The notes beneath the pieces are model-generated. The model saw nothing but the letters and a program-made list of their open reading frames with translations. It made no database searches and was not told where the DNA came from. DNA of 64,000 bases, taken from positions 22,942-86,941 of IMG/VR virus record IMGVR_UViG_3300031951_000081; one strand, given 5' to 3'. The position numbers and the translations under genes are program-made. The first letter of the stretch is position 1. Every line of letters begins with the position of its first letter. Below are positions 33,147 to 43,847 of this stretch, one piece after another. The stretch is from a virus.

Positions 33147-36100
33147 ATCTTCCTCCTTTTTTCATTTTACCTCCTGAATAATATCCTTTTAATATTCCTC
33201 CAAGATATTTAGTAGCTGGGGTAGTTTCAGTCTTAGCTGCAGCGGGAGCTTCTTCTGCTAAGTTAACTTTTTCTCCGTTCATAATTCTTCTATAAACATC
33301 TGGGTACATTGTTTTTAAAATATTTAGTACGTCTGTACCTTGCTGCTTCTGATTTAACGCTGTTCCGAATCCTCCAAGAGAAGTCATCGCGTTATCCCAA
33401 GCCTCTTTATATGCAGCTCTATTCTGAGCATTCATTTGATTAGTAGCAAGATCTTGTGCAATATTATATCTACGCTGAGTAGCAACTCTATTCTCGTAAT
33501 CTAACAAAGCCTGACGATTCATTGTATCATATTGAGATCTTATCTGAGACTCTTGATTCAATCTTTGACCGAGCATATTATTAGCAAGAGCTGTCCTTGC
33601 ATTTATAGAAGGAACATCTGCTCTATTTAGCATTGCAGAAGTTTGTCTATTAGCTTGATAAAGTTGGCTAGCAGGATCGTAGTTAGCTCTAGATATTTGA
33701 GTCATATCATAAATAGGTTTCTCTACTTCTGGACCACCTATCAACTGACCAAATCTTCCAAGTACCGTCGCTGCATTTAAGTAATCTCCAGTAGTCCAAT
33801 TAGAAGCAAATCCTTTTCCACGCCCACCTTCGGGGTTAGTAACTTTGCTTGCCATAGTTAGATTGCTATCCATTCCATCATTTTGTACGTTGGGCATAAA
33901 ATTTGGATCTTCAGTTGCGTACATCTTACCAAGCATATCTGCTCTTTGATTAGGAGTGGTGAAGCCTAAATCTGTTTGCGGTCCTTCAGGGCTTAGCTCA
34001 TAAGCTTGGTTAAAATCAGCCATCATATTTGAATACTCCTTATCATCCTTTATTTTTTGAAGAGTTTCCTCGTCTTTCAAATAGTTTAACCAACTTGGGC
34101 TTGTTTTAAACTTGTCACTGGCATATTTTTGCTCATAAGCGTTTCTATACTCCGCAGTAGCTATAGTTTGTTTTTCATCTGGGGTTAACTCTTTCATACT
34201 CCAATTAGGATTTATCTTTGGAGGCATTGGTCCTTTTGGTGTATAAACAGTTGATGGTATAAAGTCCGGTAAATTACTGGATGCTTTTGGCGGTGTAAAT
34301 CCTCCAACTATAGGAGTACCTTTTTGTTGAGTTGTAGAAGTAGTTGTTGGGTAGTATTGATTTTTAAAGCTGTCAATGTTACCTTGGTTTCCTCTTATCC
34401 AATCTTGTGCTGTTGGGTATTGTGCTCTAACACTCTTAGGAGCCATCACATTATAATCTGCAAGCATATAATCTCCAGTAACACCACGCATTTTAAATTT
34501 AGAGGACACTGGGTCGAAGTAAAGGGTATTACTTATGCCCATATACATTGGATCTGGGCCACCTATTTGACTGCCAGTAGCGTAACCTTTAACCATTCCA
34601 CCATAAGCCATACCTTGAGCTTCTTGATCTCTCATCCCCATAGAAGTAGCTAAATCTTCTTGTTGATTTTTCAAAAACTCTAAGTACCTATTATTTAACC
34701 CAACAGTTTTATTAGTTATAGGATCGTTAGGAAATTTTCTAAGGTAGTTCTCAGATTTACCTGTAGACTTTTCTATGGGTTTAGCTAAGTTAGCGAAAGT
34801 GATATTAGTATTTGGGTCTTTAAGTTTGTTAGAGTATACAAAGTTATCTTTTACTACTTCACCGTGGTCTAACTTTACATTGAGTTGTGGATAGTAGTTA
34901 CCATCTGTAATTGACGGATTACCATCTACTACAAATGAAGAGTCAGATATTTTCATGTCTCCTCCAGTTGCATACGAGTTCATAGAAGAGCCAATGTTTC
35001 CTCCCATAGCAAATGAATTATCTTTCATTGGCATAGAAGTGTTTCCTGTAAGAAGGGCTCTAACAGTTGGGGGTTGGTTAAGTAAATCTGGACCTGCTGT
35101 TGGATTAAACATTCCAGCTATCATTCCTCCTTCAGCTTTTCTAGTAGCCATATAACCAAAGAATCTACGCTGCTTTTCTGTTATTGGTTTTCCATGAACA
35201 GTACCATCATGGAGTATCTCCCTTGCTTTAGATCTAGAAATCATTCCTCCTTCAGCATAGTTACCTGGAGAAGCTCCCATAACATAATTACTTCTTTCTT
35301 TATCCATAGACATTTTCTTAGCAAGCTCTAAAAGTATTCCCCCTTTAGTAGGGTTTAACGCATCGCCCCAATTAAACTTATAATCTCCTTGAGTTGGGTC
35401 TGCAGTTGGATTAGCTATATCTTGAACTCTACCTGCCAAGTTTCCTAATTGTTGGCCAGCAGCCATAGCAATATCTAAATAACCGCCACCAGCATAACTC
35501 ATAGGTTCTATTTGTCCTCCCATAGCTTTGCCTTTGTAAAGAAGTTTATAAACATCGCCATCTTCTATTCTAGCCATATTCTTCATGATAAGATTAAGAT
35601 CATCTTCATTCATTTCAGACATACGTTTGTTAGCTAGTTTAGGGGCAATCCTATCTGCACCGTAACCCCCTCTTTGTTGACCAGGTTTAGGTTCTACATA
35701 ATAACCAGACCAGCGTTTCATGGCTTCATCAAGAGTTAAGTTTTTATAATTTCTACTAGTAAGAAGATCTTTTTTGGCTTTCATTCCAGATTCCCAATCT
35801 GGGAATATTGCAAAGTAACCACCATCAGTAGCTTTTCTTCCTTGAACAGCTCCGTATTGAGAAGCAAACTTACCGTACTTTATGTTACCGGGATTGTGGT
35901 GTGCTATTCTTCTTTCTTTATAAGGAAGTTTTAATATAGCATTAACATCTTGTTGCCCTTGTGAAATAGGTTGTTGAGGTGTTAATGGTCTATCAGGTTG
36001 CATTGGGGTTTCTGTTACAAAATCAAAATTAGCTGCAGGAGATGGGGCAGCAGAAGCTACCCCTGGGTTATTATAAGCATTTAGTATTCTATCTCTACTA

Positions 36101-37254
36101 GCGCTAAACGCTGCAGATTCTGCCATTCTTTTTTCTATAAGACCTCCTTCAGCATAGGAATTTTCGGGGCGGTAAGGCGTGTTACCGTAAATGCCATTAA
36201 AGGCATCTCCACTACCAATTTCTGCGGTAGTACCCCCCATAGGAAAAGGGAGCATTCCTCCACCATAAAGTCCAGCAGCTTTTGCGGCATTTAATGCGTT
36301 TGCAGCTGCTTGTCTTCCTACCAAAGCTTCTGCAGCCCCTAACTCAGCACCTGCTCCAGAAACAACTGGTCCAAGAGCACTTCCGAGCATAAGAGAAGAA
36401 AGTGCGACAGAAGCAGGCGCATTAAAATAATCACCAGCTCCCATAACTCTATTATCAGTTACGTTATATCCTCTGCTGTATGGAGTGACCATTGGTTCAA
36501 TTGGACCGTATTGAGTTTTAGGTCTTGGTCCAATATCTTTAGCCATGAGAGCAGCTCTTGTTTGATCACCTACTATACCATCAACATCTACACGACGTTT
36601 TGCAAGACGATCTCTATCCCAAGAATTTCCAATTCTAACTTCTTTGTTATCTTGCCAATATGAACCCATCATATTGTCTTGTTTATTAAAGTTTCTTTGA
36701 AAGGATTTTACTGCTTCTTTAGTTTTAGCTCCATAAACTCCATCAATAGCTCCGCTATATAAACCTCTTTTTTTAAGTTCTTTTTGAAGTTCTATTACTT
36801 CTTTTCCTCTAGAGCCCATAGACATAATAGTTTTGCCCGACTCTTCGTATCCTCTTGGAGATGTTGTAGCAGAAGGTCTTCCCAAACCTATGTAATCTTC
36901 TCCTACCGTATCACTATCGCCACGAAGTCCGTATGTGTTTAAGTAATTCATAGATTGAGGAGCCCAATCATAATTTGTGTTTCCTTGCATTTGGGGGAAT
37001 TGAGCCATACCAGTACTTTCACGTGGAACATTTGCAAATACAGGTCTCCCCATAGTTGTTTGGTTATACTGATTAGTTTGTCTTGGTTGCTCATTAGACA
37101 CTCTTGTGTTGTAGCTACTTATTGCTCTTGCGGTAAGTGGGCCATAAATACCATCTATTCTTCCAGTGTATAAGCCCTTGCTTTTCAGATCTAACTGAAT
37201 AGCTTTTAGTTTGTTTTTATCAGCAGCTTTAACTGCCATTGGATCAATATACAT
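33136..37254 (-). CDS. Virion-associated lysin with peptidoglycan-binding and lysozyme-like domains
   Basis: 1372 aa, no internal UGA. Two peptidoglycan-binding type 1 modules are visible: LKSKGLYTGRIDGIYGPLTA near residues 25-45, and LKKRGLYSGAIDGVYGAKTK near 155-175 with a further DGIVGDQTRAAL unit near 235. A lysozyme/muramidase-like region spans ~445-565 (HHNPGNIKYG, FAIFPDWESGMKA). Scattered short AxGG units (YAEGG, YATGG, MAYGG) and a GKPITEKQRRFFG motif near 690 are recurrent in phage tail/ejection proteins. The C terminus is glycine- and lysine-rich. It probably opens the cell wall during injection. It overlaps the next gene by 11 bases. Confidence 0.82.
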   Translation of the reverse strand: MYIDPMAVKAADKNKLKAIQLDLKSKGLYTGRIDGIYGPLTARAISSYNTRVSNEQPRQTNQYNQTTMGRPVFANVPRESTGMAQFPQMQGNTNYDWAPQSMNYLNTYGLRGDSDTVGEDYIGLGRPSATTSPRGYEESGKTIMSMGSRGKEVIELQKELKKRGLYSGAIDGVYGAKTKEAVKSFQRNFNKQDNMMGSYWQDNKEVRIGNSWDRDRLAKRRVDVDGIVGDQTRAALMAKDIGPRPKTQYGPIEPMVTPYSRGYNVTDNRVMGAGDYFNAPASVALSSLMLGSALGPVVSGAGAELGAAEALVGRQAAANALNAAKAAGLYGGGMLPFPMGGTTAEIGSGDAFNGIYGNTPYRPENSYAEGGLIEKRMAESAAFSASRDRILNAYNNPGVASAAPSPAANFDFVTETPMQPDRPLTPQQPISQGQQDVNAILKLPYKERRIAHHNPGNIKYGKFASQYGAVQGRKATDGGYFAIFPDWESGMKAKKDLLTSRNYKNLTLDEAMKRWSGYYVEPKPGQQRGGYGADRIAPKLANKRMSEMNEDDLNLIMKNMARIEDGDVYKLLYKGKAMGGQIEPMSYAGGGYLDIAMAAGQQLGNLAGRVQDIANPTADPTQGDYKFNWGDALNPTKGGILLELAKKMSMDKERSNYVMGASPGNYAEGGMISRSKAREILHDGTVHGKPITEKQRRFFGYMATRKAEGGMIAGMFNPTAGPDLLNQPPTVRALLTGNTSMPMKDNSFAMGGNIGSSMNSYATGGDMKISDSSFVVDGNPSITDGNYYPQLNVKLDHGEVVKDNFVYSNKLKDPNTNITFANLAKPIEKSTGKSENYLRKFPNDPITNKTVGLNNRYLEFLKNQQEDLATSMGMRDQEAQGMAYGGMVKGYATGSQIGGPDPMYMGISNTLYFDPVSSKFKMRGVTGDYMLADYNVMAPKSVRAQYPTAQDWIRGNQGNIDSFKNQYYPTTTSTTQQKGTPIVGGFTPPKASSNLPDFIPSTVYTPKGPMPPKINPNWSMKELTPDEKQTIATAEYRNAYEQKYASDKFKTSPSWLNYLKDEETLQKIKDDKEYSNMMADFNQAYELSPEGPQTDLGFTTPNQRADMLGKMYATEDPNFMPNVQNDGMDSNLTMASKVTNPEGGRGKGFASNWTTGDYLNAATVLGRFGQLIGGPEVEKPIYDMTQISRANYDPASQLYQANRQTSAMLNRADVPSINARTALANNMLGQRLNQESQIRSQYDTMNRQALLDYENRVATQRRYNIAQDLATNQMNAQNRAAYKEAWDNAMTSLGGFGTALNQKQQGTDVLNILKTMYPDVYRRIMNGEKVNLAEEAPAAAKTETTPATKYLGGILKGYYSGGKMKKGGRYGR

Positions 37255-37272
37255 AATATTTGTTTTTTGGGT

Positions 37273-40200
37273 TTATCGTTGTTTATTTTGGGTAGTAGTC
37301 ATGAGCAAATCTAAAGAAACTTTAACATCGGTAGATGGCTCAAAGAAAAATCTTCCTCCTAAATAATAGTCTTTTAATCTGCTAGAATTAAAGAAAGATT
37401 TACTATAATTTATATTTGCTAAGTTGGGTATTTTATCTATATAAGAAAATGGTGAGCTTTGAATAGAATTCCAATCAGACGCCCAAATAGGTTGATTATT
37501 AGATACGGTTAAATCTCTAATATTATTTATTCTCCACTGTCTGTCTGTAAGTTTAGTAAAAGCTACTCCATTAGAAACATCTAGTTGAAAAGGAGATGGC
37601 GCAACTAAAGACTGAACTCCAGATGATTGAGAGGAATTATAAAATATTACTTTACTATAAGGTGTTTCTGTTTGGAAAGTATTTGAGTTTACATCTACAG
37701 ATGAACTGTATGCGCAAAGTACAACTGCTCCTGCTGTTTTTATAATTGGAGGCGACGTTGTTAATATTACATCAACAATGTGCGGGTACTTAATATCGTA
37801 ATACTTTTGGTAATTTAACTCTCCATGCTTATAGATATTAGTATAATCTTTTTGAGAGTAAAATGAATTAGAATCTGAAAAAGAATACGTAGGTATGTAA
37901 GAATGGAAAGATACCCAATGTTTACTTAAGAAATAGTAAGATAATGTAAAAGATTTATTCTCAAAGAAATAAGAATCCTCTAATGATACTTTATTGTTAG
38001 TTCCTGTTTTATCTTTATAGTAAAATGAATGGTTATTAAACCAAAGTCTATCGTTTGCAACAGAAACAGATCCGGGATTATCAGTTGTAGTTGGGTAATA
38101 AAGAAACTTAGAAATCCAGTTAGCTTTTATTTTATGATCTTTCTTAGTAAGAATTAATCTTTTGTACCTAGGATCGTAAACACTTTTATATCCAAATCCA
38201 ACTGGAGACACATGAGATATAAATGGATATTCTTGGTTTGTTAATAACTTAAACTGCTTAGGTAAATTAAACTCCCCATTTTCTTGGAAGAAATTTCTCA
38301 TACCAGACATTGATATATCTTCTATTGATCCTCCCAGCATAATAGGACTTCCTGAAAAAGAATCCATATAAAATGCACCGTATTCGGTAAGTAATCTAGA
38401 AGACCAATGCTGTTGACCACCAAATCCGTTCATTGAGTTTTTCATTTCCTGTGGAGGAACTCCCAAGACTTCTCCAGTTCCAAGATAAATAGTATTAACA
38501 TCAGTCTCTATATTTTGAGGTCTAGTCGGTATATAGAAAATAGACTTTGGAGTAGTTGCGTATAGTTTATTAAAACTAACAAACAAATCTGTTACAGGTC
38601 CTGAATTACCTCCTAACTCGTCTGTATAATTATTAGGAAGTATTATCCTACTTTTATCTTCTAAAGAAGTGTTATCGTCTTTTTGAGAATACCATATTCT
38701 GTATGGATGATCTTCTATACAAAGATTACAAAACTTATAATTAAACGCTATTGGGTACTTTATTTCTAGTCCATCTAAGAATGAAAAAGAATTATTATAA
38801 TTATATATCTCTGGATTTATAATTACATCTTTTACGTCTGGAGAATATAACTTTCTTAAAACGTAAGAAAACATATCCTCTAAGTTATCAGCGGTAGTAG
38901 ATGCATTCTTATTTTTAAAGTAATCTAGCTTCTGATCTTTAGCGCTACTTCTAAATTCTGGATTAAAGTATGTATCTTGAGTTGGGAAAGAAAAGAAAAC
39001 ACTATAAGCATCTAAAGTAGTTGGTGTGGTATCAGAAACAATTCCAGTTTGCTTAAAAGAGGATTCCATTAATGAAAGTCTGGATACTGAGGTGTCTCCT
39101 CCTAGTACAATAAAACTAGTATTTAAATTTGTGGCGTAAAGAGTTTTGTTCTGAAGCTTTTTATACTGAATGGTATATAAGTTTGAGAATACATCTTTAA
39201 ACTGTCTTATACTTCCAAAGAAAGCTTTGTTTCTCCAATCTCCTAATGGGGCAAGTGCTTCAGTACCGCTTTGTAACTTTAATAAATGAAGAGGTATGCT
39301 AACACTATTATTAACAAACGTCCAATCTTTTACATGTTCGTAAGCAGAGTTTCCTTCTACAGCGCCTTGATAAGTTTTATTAATAAATAAATTATTCTGA
39401 ATATTATGGTTTATACCACTAACAGTTGGAAGATTGTATTTATTAAAGTACCTATAAGTTCTTCGACTGTGGACATTTACATCATAACTTTCTTTAGAGT
39501 TAAACTCTTTTAACTTAGTAGCATCGCTGTAAATATCAGAGTTTGCACTTACCCAGTTTTTATCTAAATAGATTTTCTCAAACTTAACGTAAGCTCCATC
39601 AAAAGACTTTTCTTTAAACACACCTTCTGAAGAAATAAAAGCAAACTCATTAGCTCTAATACCTATACCATTATTTATAGTTCAATTAAAATCAGCAGGA
39701 GCTAAAGATCCCCCATTATAATTTCCATTATAATTATTTGGATAAACAGTAAATTCGTACCTTCTAGTAACACCTTCTCCTTCTTGAACTTCAAGAGGAA
39801 CAAAAGCTCCTTTAGCCAAAACTGTTCTCTCAAATGTTCTATCTCCGTAAACAAAGTAGTGCCCAACTATATTTTCATTAGCTGGGTAACTTACATTTGA
39901 AAACAAAAGCCCTACTTTAAAATTAGTAACATTGTTTAAAGAGTCTCTTATTTCAGCTCCAGGCATCCTATGATGTCTTATTGCAGTATTGTAGGGCTCT
40001 ATTAAGTTATTCCAATAATCTCTTCCCCAGTATCCATCTGCATTGTTATCGCAAGTTTCTACGTAAGGATAAGTAGTTTGAGTTTCATGATAACCCATAT
40101 AACCTCTAATATAAGAGAAACCTGCATGTGGTTGTGCTGCTGCAGTAGATATTTGTTTCCATCTAAGGTTGGTAGAGATATTATCACCATAAACAGTTGT

Positions 40201-41526
40201 TGTTCCAGTGTCCCAGCTAGCTCCATCTGTAGTAACACCGTTCGTTCCTATTAAAGGATTAGAACCAGTAATAGTTATATTAGCGGGCCTACCGGGAATA
40301 TGAAATACTGGAGACTCGGTTCCATCTCTAAAAACATATACTATTCCTAAAGAATAAACTTCATCTTCCATTAACGAGCCTTCGTCAAAGTAATAAACAC
40401 CCTGCCTAGTTTTATTATCTACTTCGTCATATCCTGAAAGAGGTTTATAAAACTCTGTTTTTATTTTAGAAGCGTATCTTTGATACTTTGAGTAATCTCT
40501 ATAATCTCCAGAAGTATTTGCTAAAAAGAGTCTATTAGTTTCAAATGTATGAGCTAATACCTTTTTAATCTTTATTTTGTCATTTAGTATATCATCTAAC
40601 GCTGATTGATAAACAACATCATTTGGATTACCAGTGTAAACAAAACTTTCTGTAGAACCATTCCAAGGCTGTGGTTGAAGAACATCTACTGTTGAGATAT
40701 TACCTTCATCTGTTGTTCTTTTAATAACTGCTATTTGATAATAATCAAATATATTATCAGCAGAACTTACTGTAAACTTTATTTGCTTTTGCTGAGGCTT
40801 AACGTAATAATCAGAGTTAATATCGTTTGAACCACCATCGTACATATTAACAGTACTATCGTCATCTAAGTAAGAATAAGTACCGTTTCCTATAACTACA
40901 GGTCTAGTAACATTTGCCCAGTTAGTGGAGTTATTATACTTATCTAAAAACCTAACTGCAAAGTAATACACACCTACTTCTAAAGCTCCAGCACTATTAG
41001 ATTCTATGGTGTCTAAGGTAATGTTAGGAATTGTGTAATCTCTAGAAAATTCTATCTTTGGGCAAATTAAAGCCCCATCTCCTAAATACTGGAATACATC
41101 AGTTATATTCATTACTCGATAATCATTGTAGTTATCTGTAAAGTATATATAACCATCACATCCGTTTCTTACTTTATATAAAGCGTTTATAGGATACTTA
41201 TCAGAAAAGTTTAAGCAAGAAGCAATTACTATACTGGTGTATTGACAGTTAGAACCTGAATACTTTCCTATTTCATGTTGTCCTGCAGGATCGTATAAGA
41301 ACACTATAACCTCATCAGTTTCAGTTAAAGCGTGTCCAATTACTTTTTTGTTTACTGGAAAGTTTATACTGCAAGCAGAATTTCCAGCTTCGTTTGATAT
41401 GGAAGGAAGTTCTCCATCTTTAGTTTCTAATACAGCATTTAAGGCGAATCGGTAAGTTCCGTCTTCTTGAAACTTTGGATGAAGATCCGTATTTATACCT
41501 TTTGTAAATGTATTAGAATCCGACAT
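37273..41526 (-). CDS. Large tail (stabilisation/muzzle-type) structural protein
   Basis: 1417 aa, ATG at 41526 to TAA at 37273. UGA at 39682-39684 is Trp 615 (NWTINNG) and joins two frames of 614 and 782 residues. The N-terminal FTKGINTDLHPKFQEDGTYR and the aromatic, Asn/Ser-rich beta-structure throughout are typical of the long distal tail proteins of crAss-like phages, equivalent in position to P22-type tail stabilisation proteins. There is no signal peptide or catalytic motif. It overlaps the upstream connector gene by 14 bases. Family by pattern and gene order; exact structural role inferred. Confidence 0.75.
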
Positions 41527-42214
41527 TTTCTTGATTGTTTAATGTTTGGAAAAGCTGTGAGTATCTATTACTTCTTGGAACTAAATGGTTATTGATATTC
41601 TTTATATTCTCAAGACCATCTATTGTGGGAAGATTAAGATTCATAGACTTCTTAGATAATGTAGACCACATCTTTAAGTGAAATTGCATTCTACTTTCAG
41701 AGCCTTCTTCCTTCATCATGTACTTAGTCATCCAGTATTTATAAAGAACATAGTGTGTAAGAGCTTCTTTTAAAGTCTCATCATCAGGAATTAATAGATC
41801 CCCGTTCTCATCTACTGGATTAGCTAGATATGAAATAACAATAGTTCCTGTGCCCATGTTAGTAGTAACTACTCCAGAAGGGGATATAGAATACTCGTAT
41901 TTACAAGTTGGACAAGGAACTAGCAATTTAAGATCACAAACACCATTATGGTAGGGGTTTGTTGTAGCACGCATTGGGTAGTATTTATTATCTATTTCTA
42001 CTACTATTTGCGTTATATATTTTAAGTCGTTTGGTAGTGTGGTTTTATGTTCTTCAACTTCAAGTTTAGCGGTCTTCTGCTCAAACTTATTCTCTAAATT
42101 CATTTGTAAAAATCCTTTAGCGATATGCTCAAGCATTGTTGCTTCATCTCAATACTTTTCATCGAGTATCATTGCCAAACTAGCCAAGACTGATTTAATT
42201 GAAATAGTTTTCAT
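41513..42214 (-). CDS. Connector/ring protein
   Basis: 233 aa. The real start is ATG 42214: reading through UGA at 42149-42151 (Trp 22, EKYWDEATM) adds 26 residues ahead of the next ATG, and the new N terminus is helical. The middle has a Cys pair (LVPCPTCKYEY) and strand-rich segments (GTGTIVISYLANP); the C-terminal part is helical. Position between the small adaptor and the long tail protein suggests a tail ring or connector component. It overlaps both neighbours by 14-20 bases. Confidence 0.7.
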
Positions 42215-42635
42215 TTTCTTCTCTATATTTATAAATATACCCTTCGTGCTTGATTAGTTGAGCTAGCTGTCTAGCTTTTTGTCTTTGTAGTTTAAACTTA
42301 AAAGTTCTTTTTAAAAAGAGTGGGGGGTTATTTCTAATCCATAAACTTTTAACAGTGTATCCTTCTGAATGATGGTTTCTGTATTCATGTACAGATTGTG
42401 TATCATTAAAAGAAGTATAGTCTACTTGTTTTCTTTTTTGTTGTCTTTTTATTAAACCAAGTACTCCTGCAGCAAAAGGAAACTTAAATACTTTTCCCTC
42501 AAATATTGCATTACATAATAGGTTATGAAAAACTTTTAAAATCAGTCTAAATTCAGCAGCGGTAACTAAATCTTTATTTGGGTATTCATCGTATAAACTA
42601 CGCCAGTTGGCCAGATACTTGATCGTCTTGGGCAT
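42195..42635 (-). CDS. Small basic head-tail connector protein
   Basis: 146 aa, strongly basic, no UGA. The segment AIFEGKVFKFPFAAGVLGLIKRQQKRK and the long basic C terminus (FKFKLQRQKARQLAQLI) suggest a nucleic-acid-facing or inter-ring component. It overlaps the gene on each side. Proteins of this kind recur in the connector block of crAss-like phages, but no named family was recognised. Confidence 0.68.
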   Translation of the reverse strand: MPKTIKYLANWRSLYDEYPNKDLVTAAEFRLILKVFHNLLCNAIFEGKVFKFPFAAGVLGLIKRQQKRKQVDYTSFNDTQSVHEYRNHHSEGYTVKSLWIRNNPPLFLKRTFKFKLQRQKARQLAQLIKHEGYIYKYREENENYFN

Positions 42636-43305
42636 TATTCTCTCTATCTTTTGGTGGAAGTGAAATCGAAAATCTAATCAAATCTAAAGTCTTTCTGTAA
42701 ACACCCTCTACCAAATCTGGCTCAATTGGATATTCGTTATCAAATATATCTGAGCAAGTTGTAGACGAAGTAGAAGTGCCGTTAGTAGAGTTACTACAAT
42801 TAAGCTTATCTATTTCTGAGGGGTTTTCAAATAAAGAGTTTAGTAAAACTACTTCTAAATCAGTGTTATTAATAATATACAAGTAATCGTTAAGTATAAA
42901 CCAACCGGGCTTATCTGCTTTATTAGTAATAGAGTATTTAGAAAGTTTGTTTTTTAGTATGGATGTTTTCGGGATTACTTCACCGTTTAGAGTGGTTACT
43001 TTAATAAAGTCCCCAGAACGAGTGGTAAGGAATTTTGGTATTTTAATTTTGGATTTTAGCAGGGTACATCCTGCATTTGGGTAATCGCAACAGTTTGCGA
43101 TAGAACCTTTTTCTAGTGGTACACAAAGTGTTTGAAAGCTTTGCTCAGATAAATATCTATACCGATCTGACTTTTGTTCTGTCAGGATAGCTCTTGATAC
43201 ATTAAGGAAATGAGCTATTAATCTCAATGAGTATTGACTGTCATCTGATGCCACTCCTTTAGACAAAAGGTTGCGAATTGCATATGTATGTTCTAGTAGA
43301 GTCAT
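42598..43305 (-). CDS. Ring/tail connector protein
   Basis: 235 aa, ATG 43305 to TAG. The N-terminal helical part (TLLEHTYAIRNLLSKGVASD) is of the type found in connector proteins of crAss-like phages. A Cys-containing loop follows (NCCDYPNAGCTLL), then strand-rich segments and a Ser/Thr/Cys-rich insert (NGTSTSSTTCSD). It starts 53 bases after the DUF5675 gene ends, and overlaps the next gene by 38 bases. Confidence 0.7.
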   Translation of the reverse strand: MTLLEHTYAIRNLLSKGVASDDSQYSLRLIAHFLNVSRAILTEQKSDRYRYLSEQSFQTLCVPLEKGSIANCCDYPNAGCTLLKSKIKIPKFLTTRSGDFIKVTTLNGEVIPKTSILKNKLSKYSITNKADKPGWFILNDYLYIINNTDLEVVLLNSLFENPSEIDKLNCSNSTNGTSTSSTTCSDIFDNEYPIEPDLVEGVYRKTLDLIRFSISLPPKDRENNAQDDQVSGQLA

Positions 43306-43357
43306 GGCAGTAAAATTACAAAATATTTGTATGCACTTGCATCTTTAAAATGAGAGG

Positions 43358-43792
43358 TTAGTTACTCTGTACAATAGATATAAATACCTTTTCTTTCTTT
43401 AATGCGTCTTGTATAATTTTAATTAATTTACTAGTAGTACTTCTGGAATTTATGACCTTATTTCCTGACTTTTGTCCGGGAAGTAAACAGCCTGAAGAAT
43501 CAGCTTCTGTATTTCCAGCATGTATTCTAATGCCTTCATACCCAGGTACATTTGTAAGTAGTGGTAAGAGCATTTTAAATCTTTCAGAGAAAGACATAAC
43601 CACTTCATATCTTCCGTATGGTATTGCTGTTTCGTGTTTTACTTTCTTTGCTTTAACTTCTTCTACATTAGATTGGTGTAGGTTTCTGTCTCTGTCTTCC
43701 ATTACATTTGAAAAGAAAACATCGTTAACATAAAGATCAGAAATAGTATACGGTGTGTCCGCAATTTTAGGTCGAATTACTTTTATTTCCAT
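43358..43792 (-). CDS. DUF5675 family protein
   Basis: 144 aa. ATG 43792 is chosen rather than an upstream ATG at 43858, because the latter would run back through the terminator hairpin and the preceding gene. The DUF5675 pattern is visible: YTISDLYVN, MEDRDR, a KHETAIPYGRYEVVMSFS strand, then GIRIHAGNTEADSSGC near residues 95-110. The His...Ser-x-x-Cys layout of the last part recalls the catalytic loop of YkuD-type L,D-transpeptidases, which is inference only. Genes of this family are common in phages of Bacteroidota, often near tail or lysis genes. The upstream terminator suggests separate expression. Confidence 0.78.
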   Translation of the reverse strand: MEIKVIRPKIADTPYTISDLYVNDVFFSNVMEDRDRNLHQSNVEEVKAKKVKHETAIPYGRYEVVMSFSERFKMLLPLLTNVPGYEGIRIHAGNTEADSSGCLLPGQKSGNKVINSRSTTSKLIKIIQDALKKEKVFISIVQSN

Positions 43793-43805
43793 AGCGTTCA
43801 AAATT

Positions 43806-43843
43806 AAAAAGGCCCGAAGGACACTGTGGTCTCTCCGAGCCTT
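43806..43843 (-). terminator. Intrinsic terminator after the Ig-like tail protein
   Basis: On the minus strand AAGGCTCGGAG (43843-43833) pairs with CTTCGGGCCTT (43819-43809) with two G-T wobbles and a 13-base loop, followed by TTTTT. It starts five bases after the stop of the upstream gene and ends only 14 bases before the DUF5675 start codon. Confidence 0.8.
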
Positions 43844-43847
43844 GTTA

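Noticed and set aside
7944-37173. Many plus-strand open frames of 60-200 codons within the late region.
   Set aside because: They are hydrophobic Ser/Phe/Leu-rich shadows of the minus-strand genes, lack start signals, and none shows family motifs.
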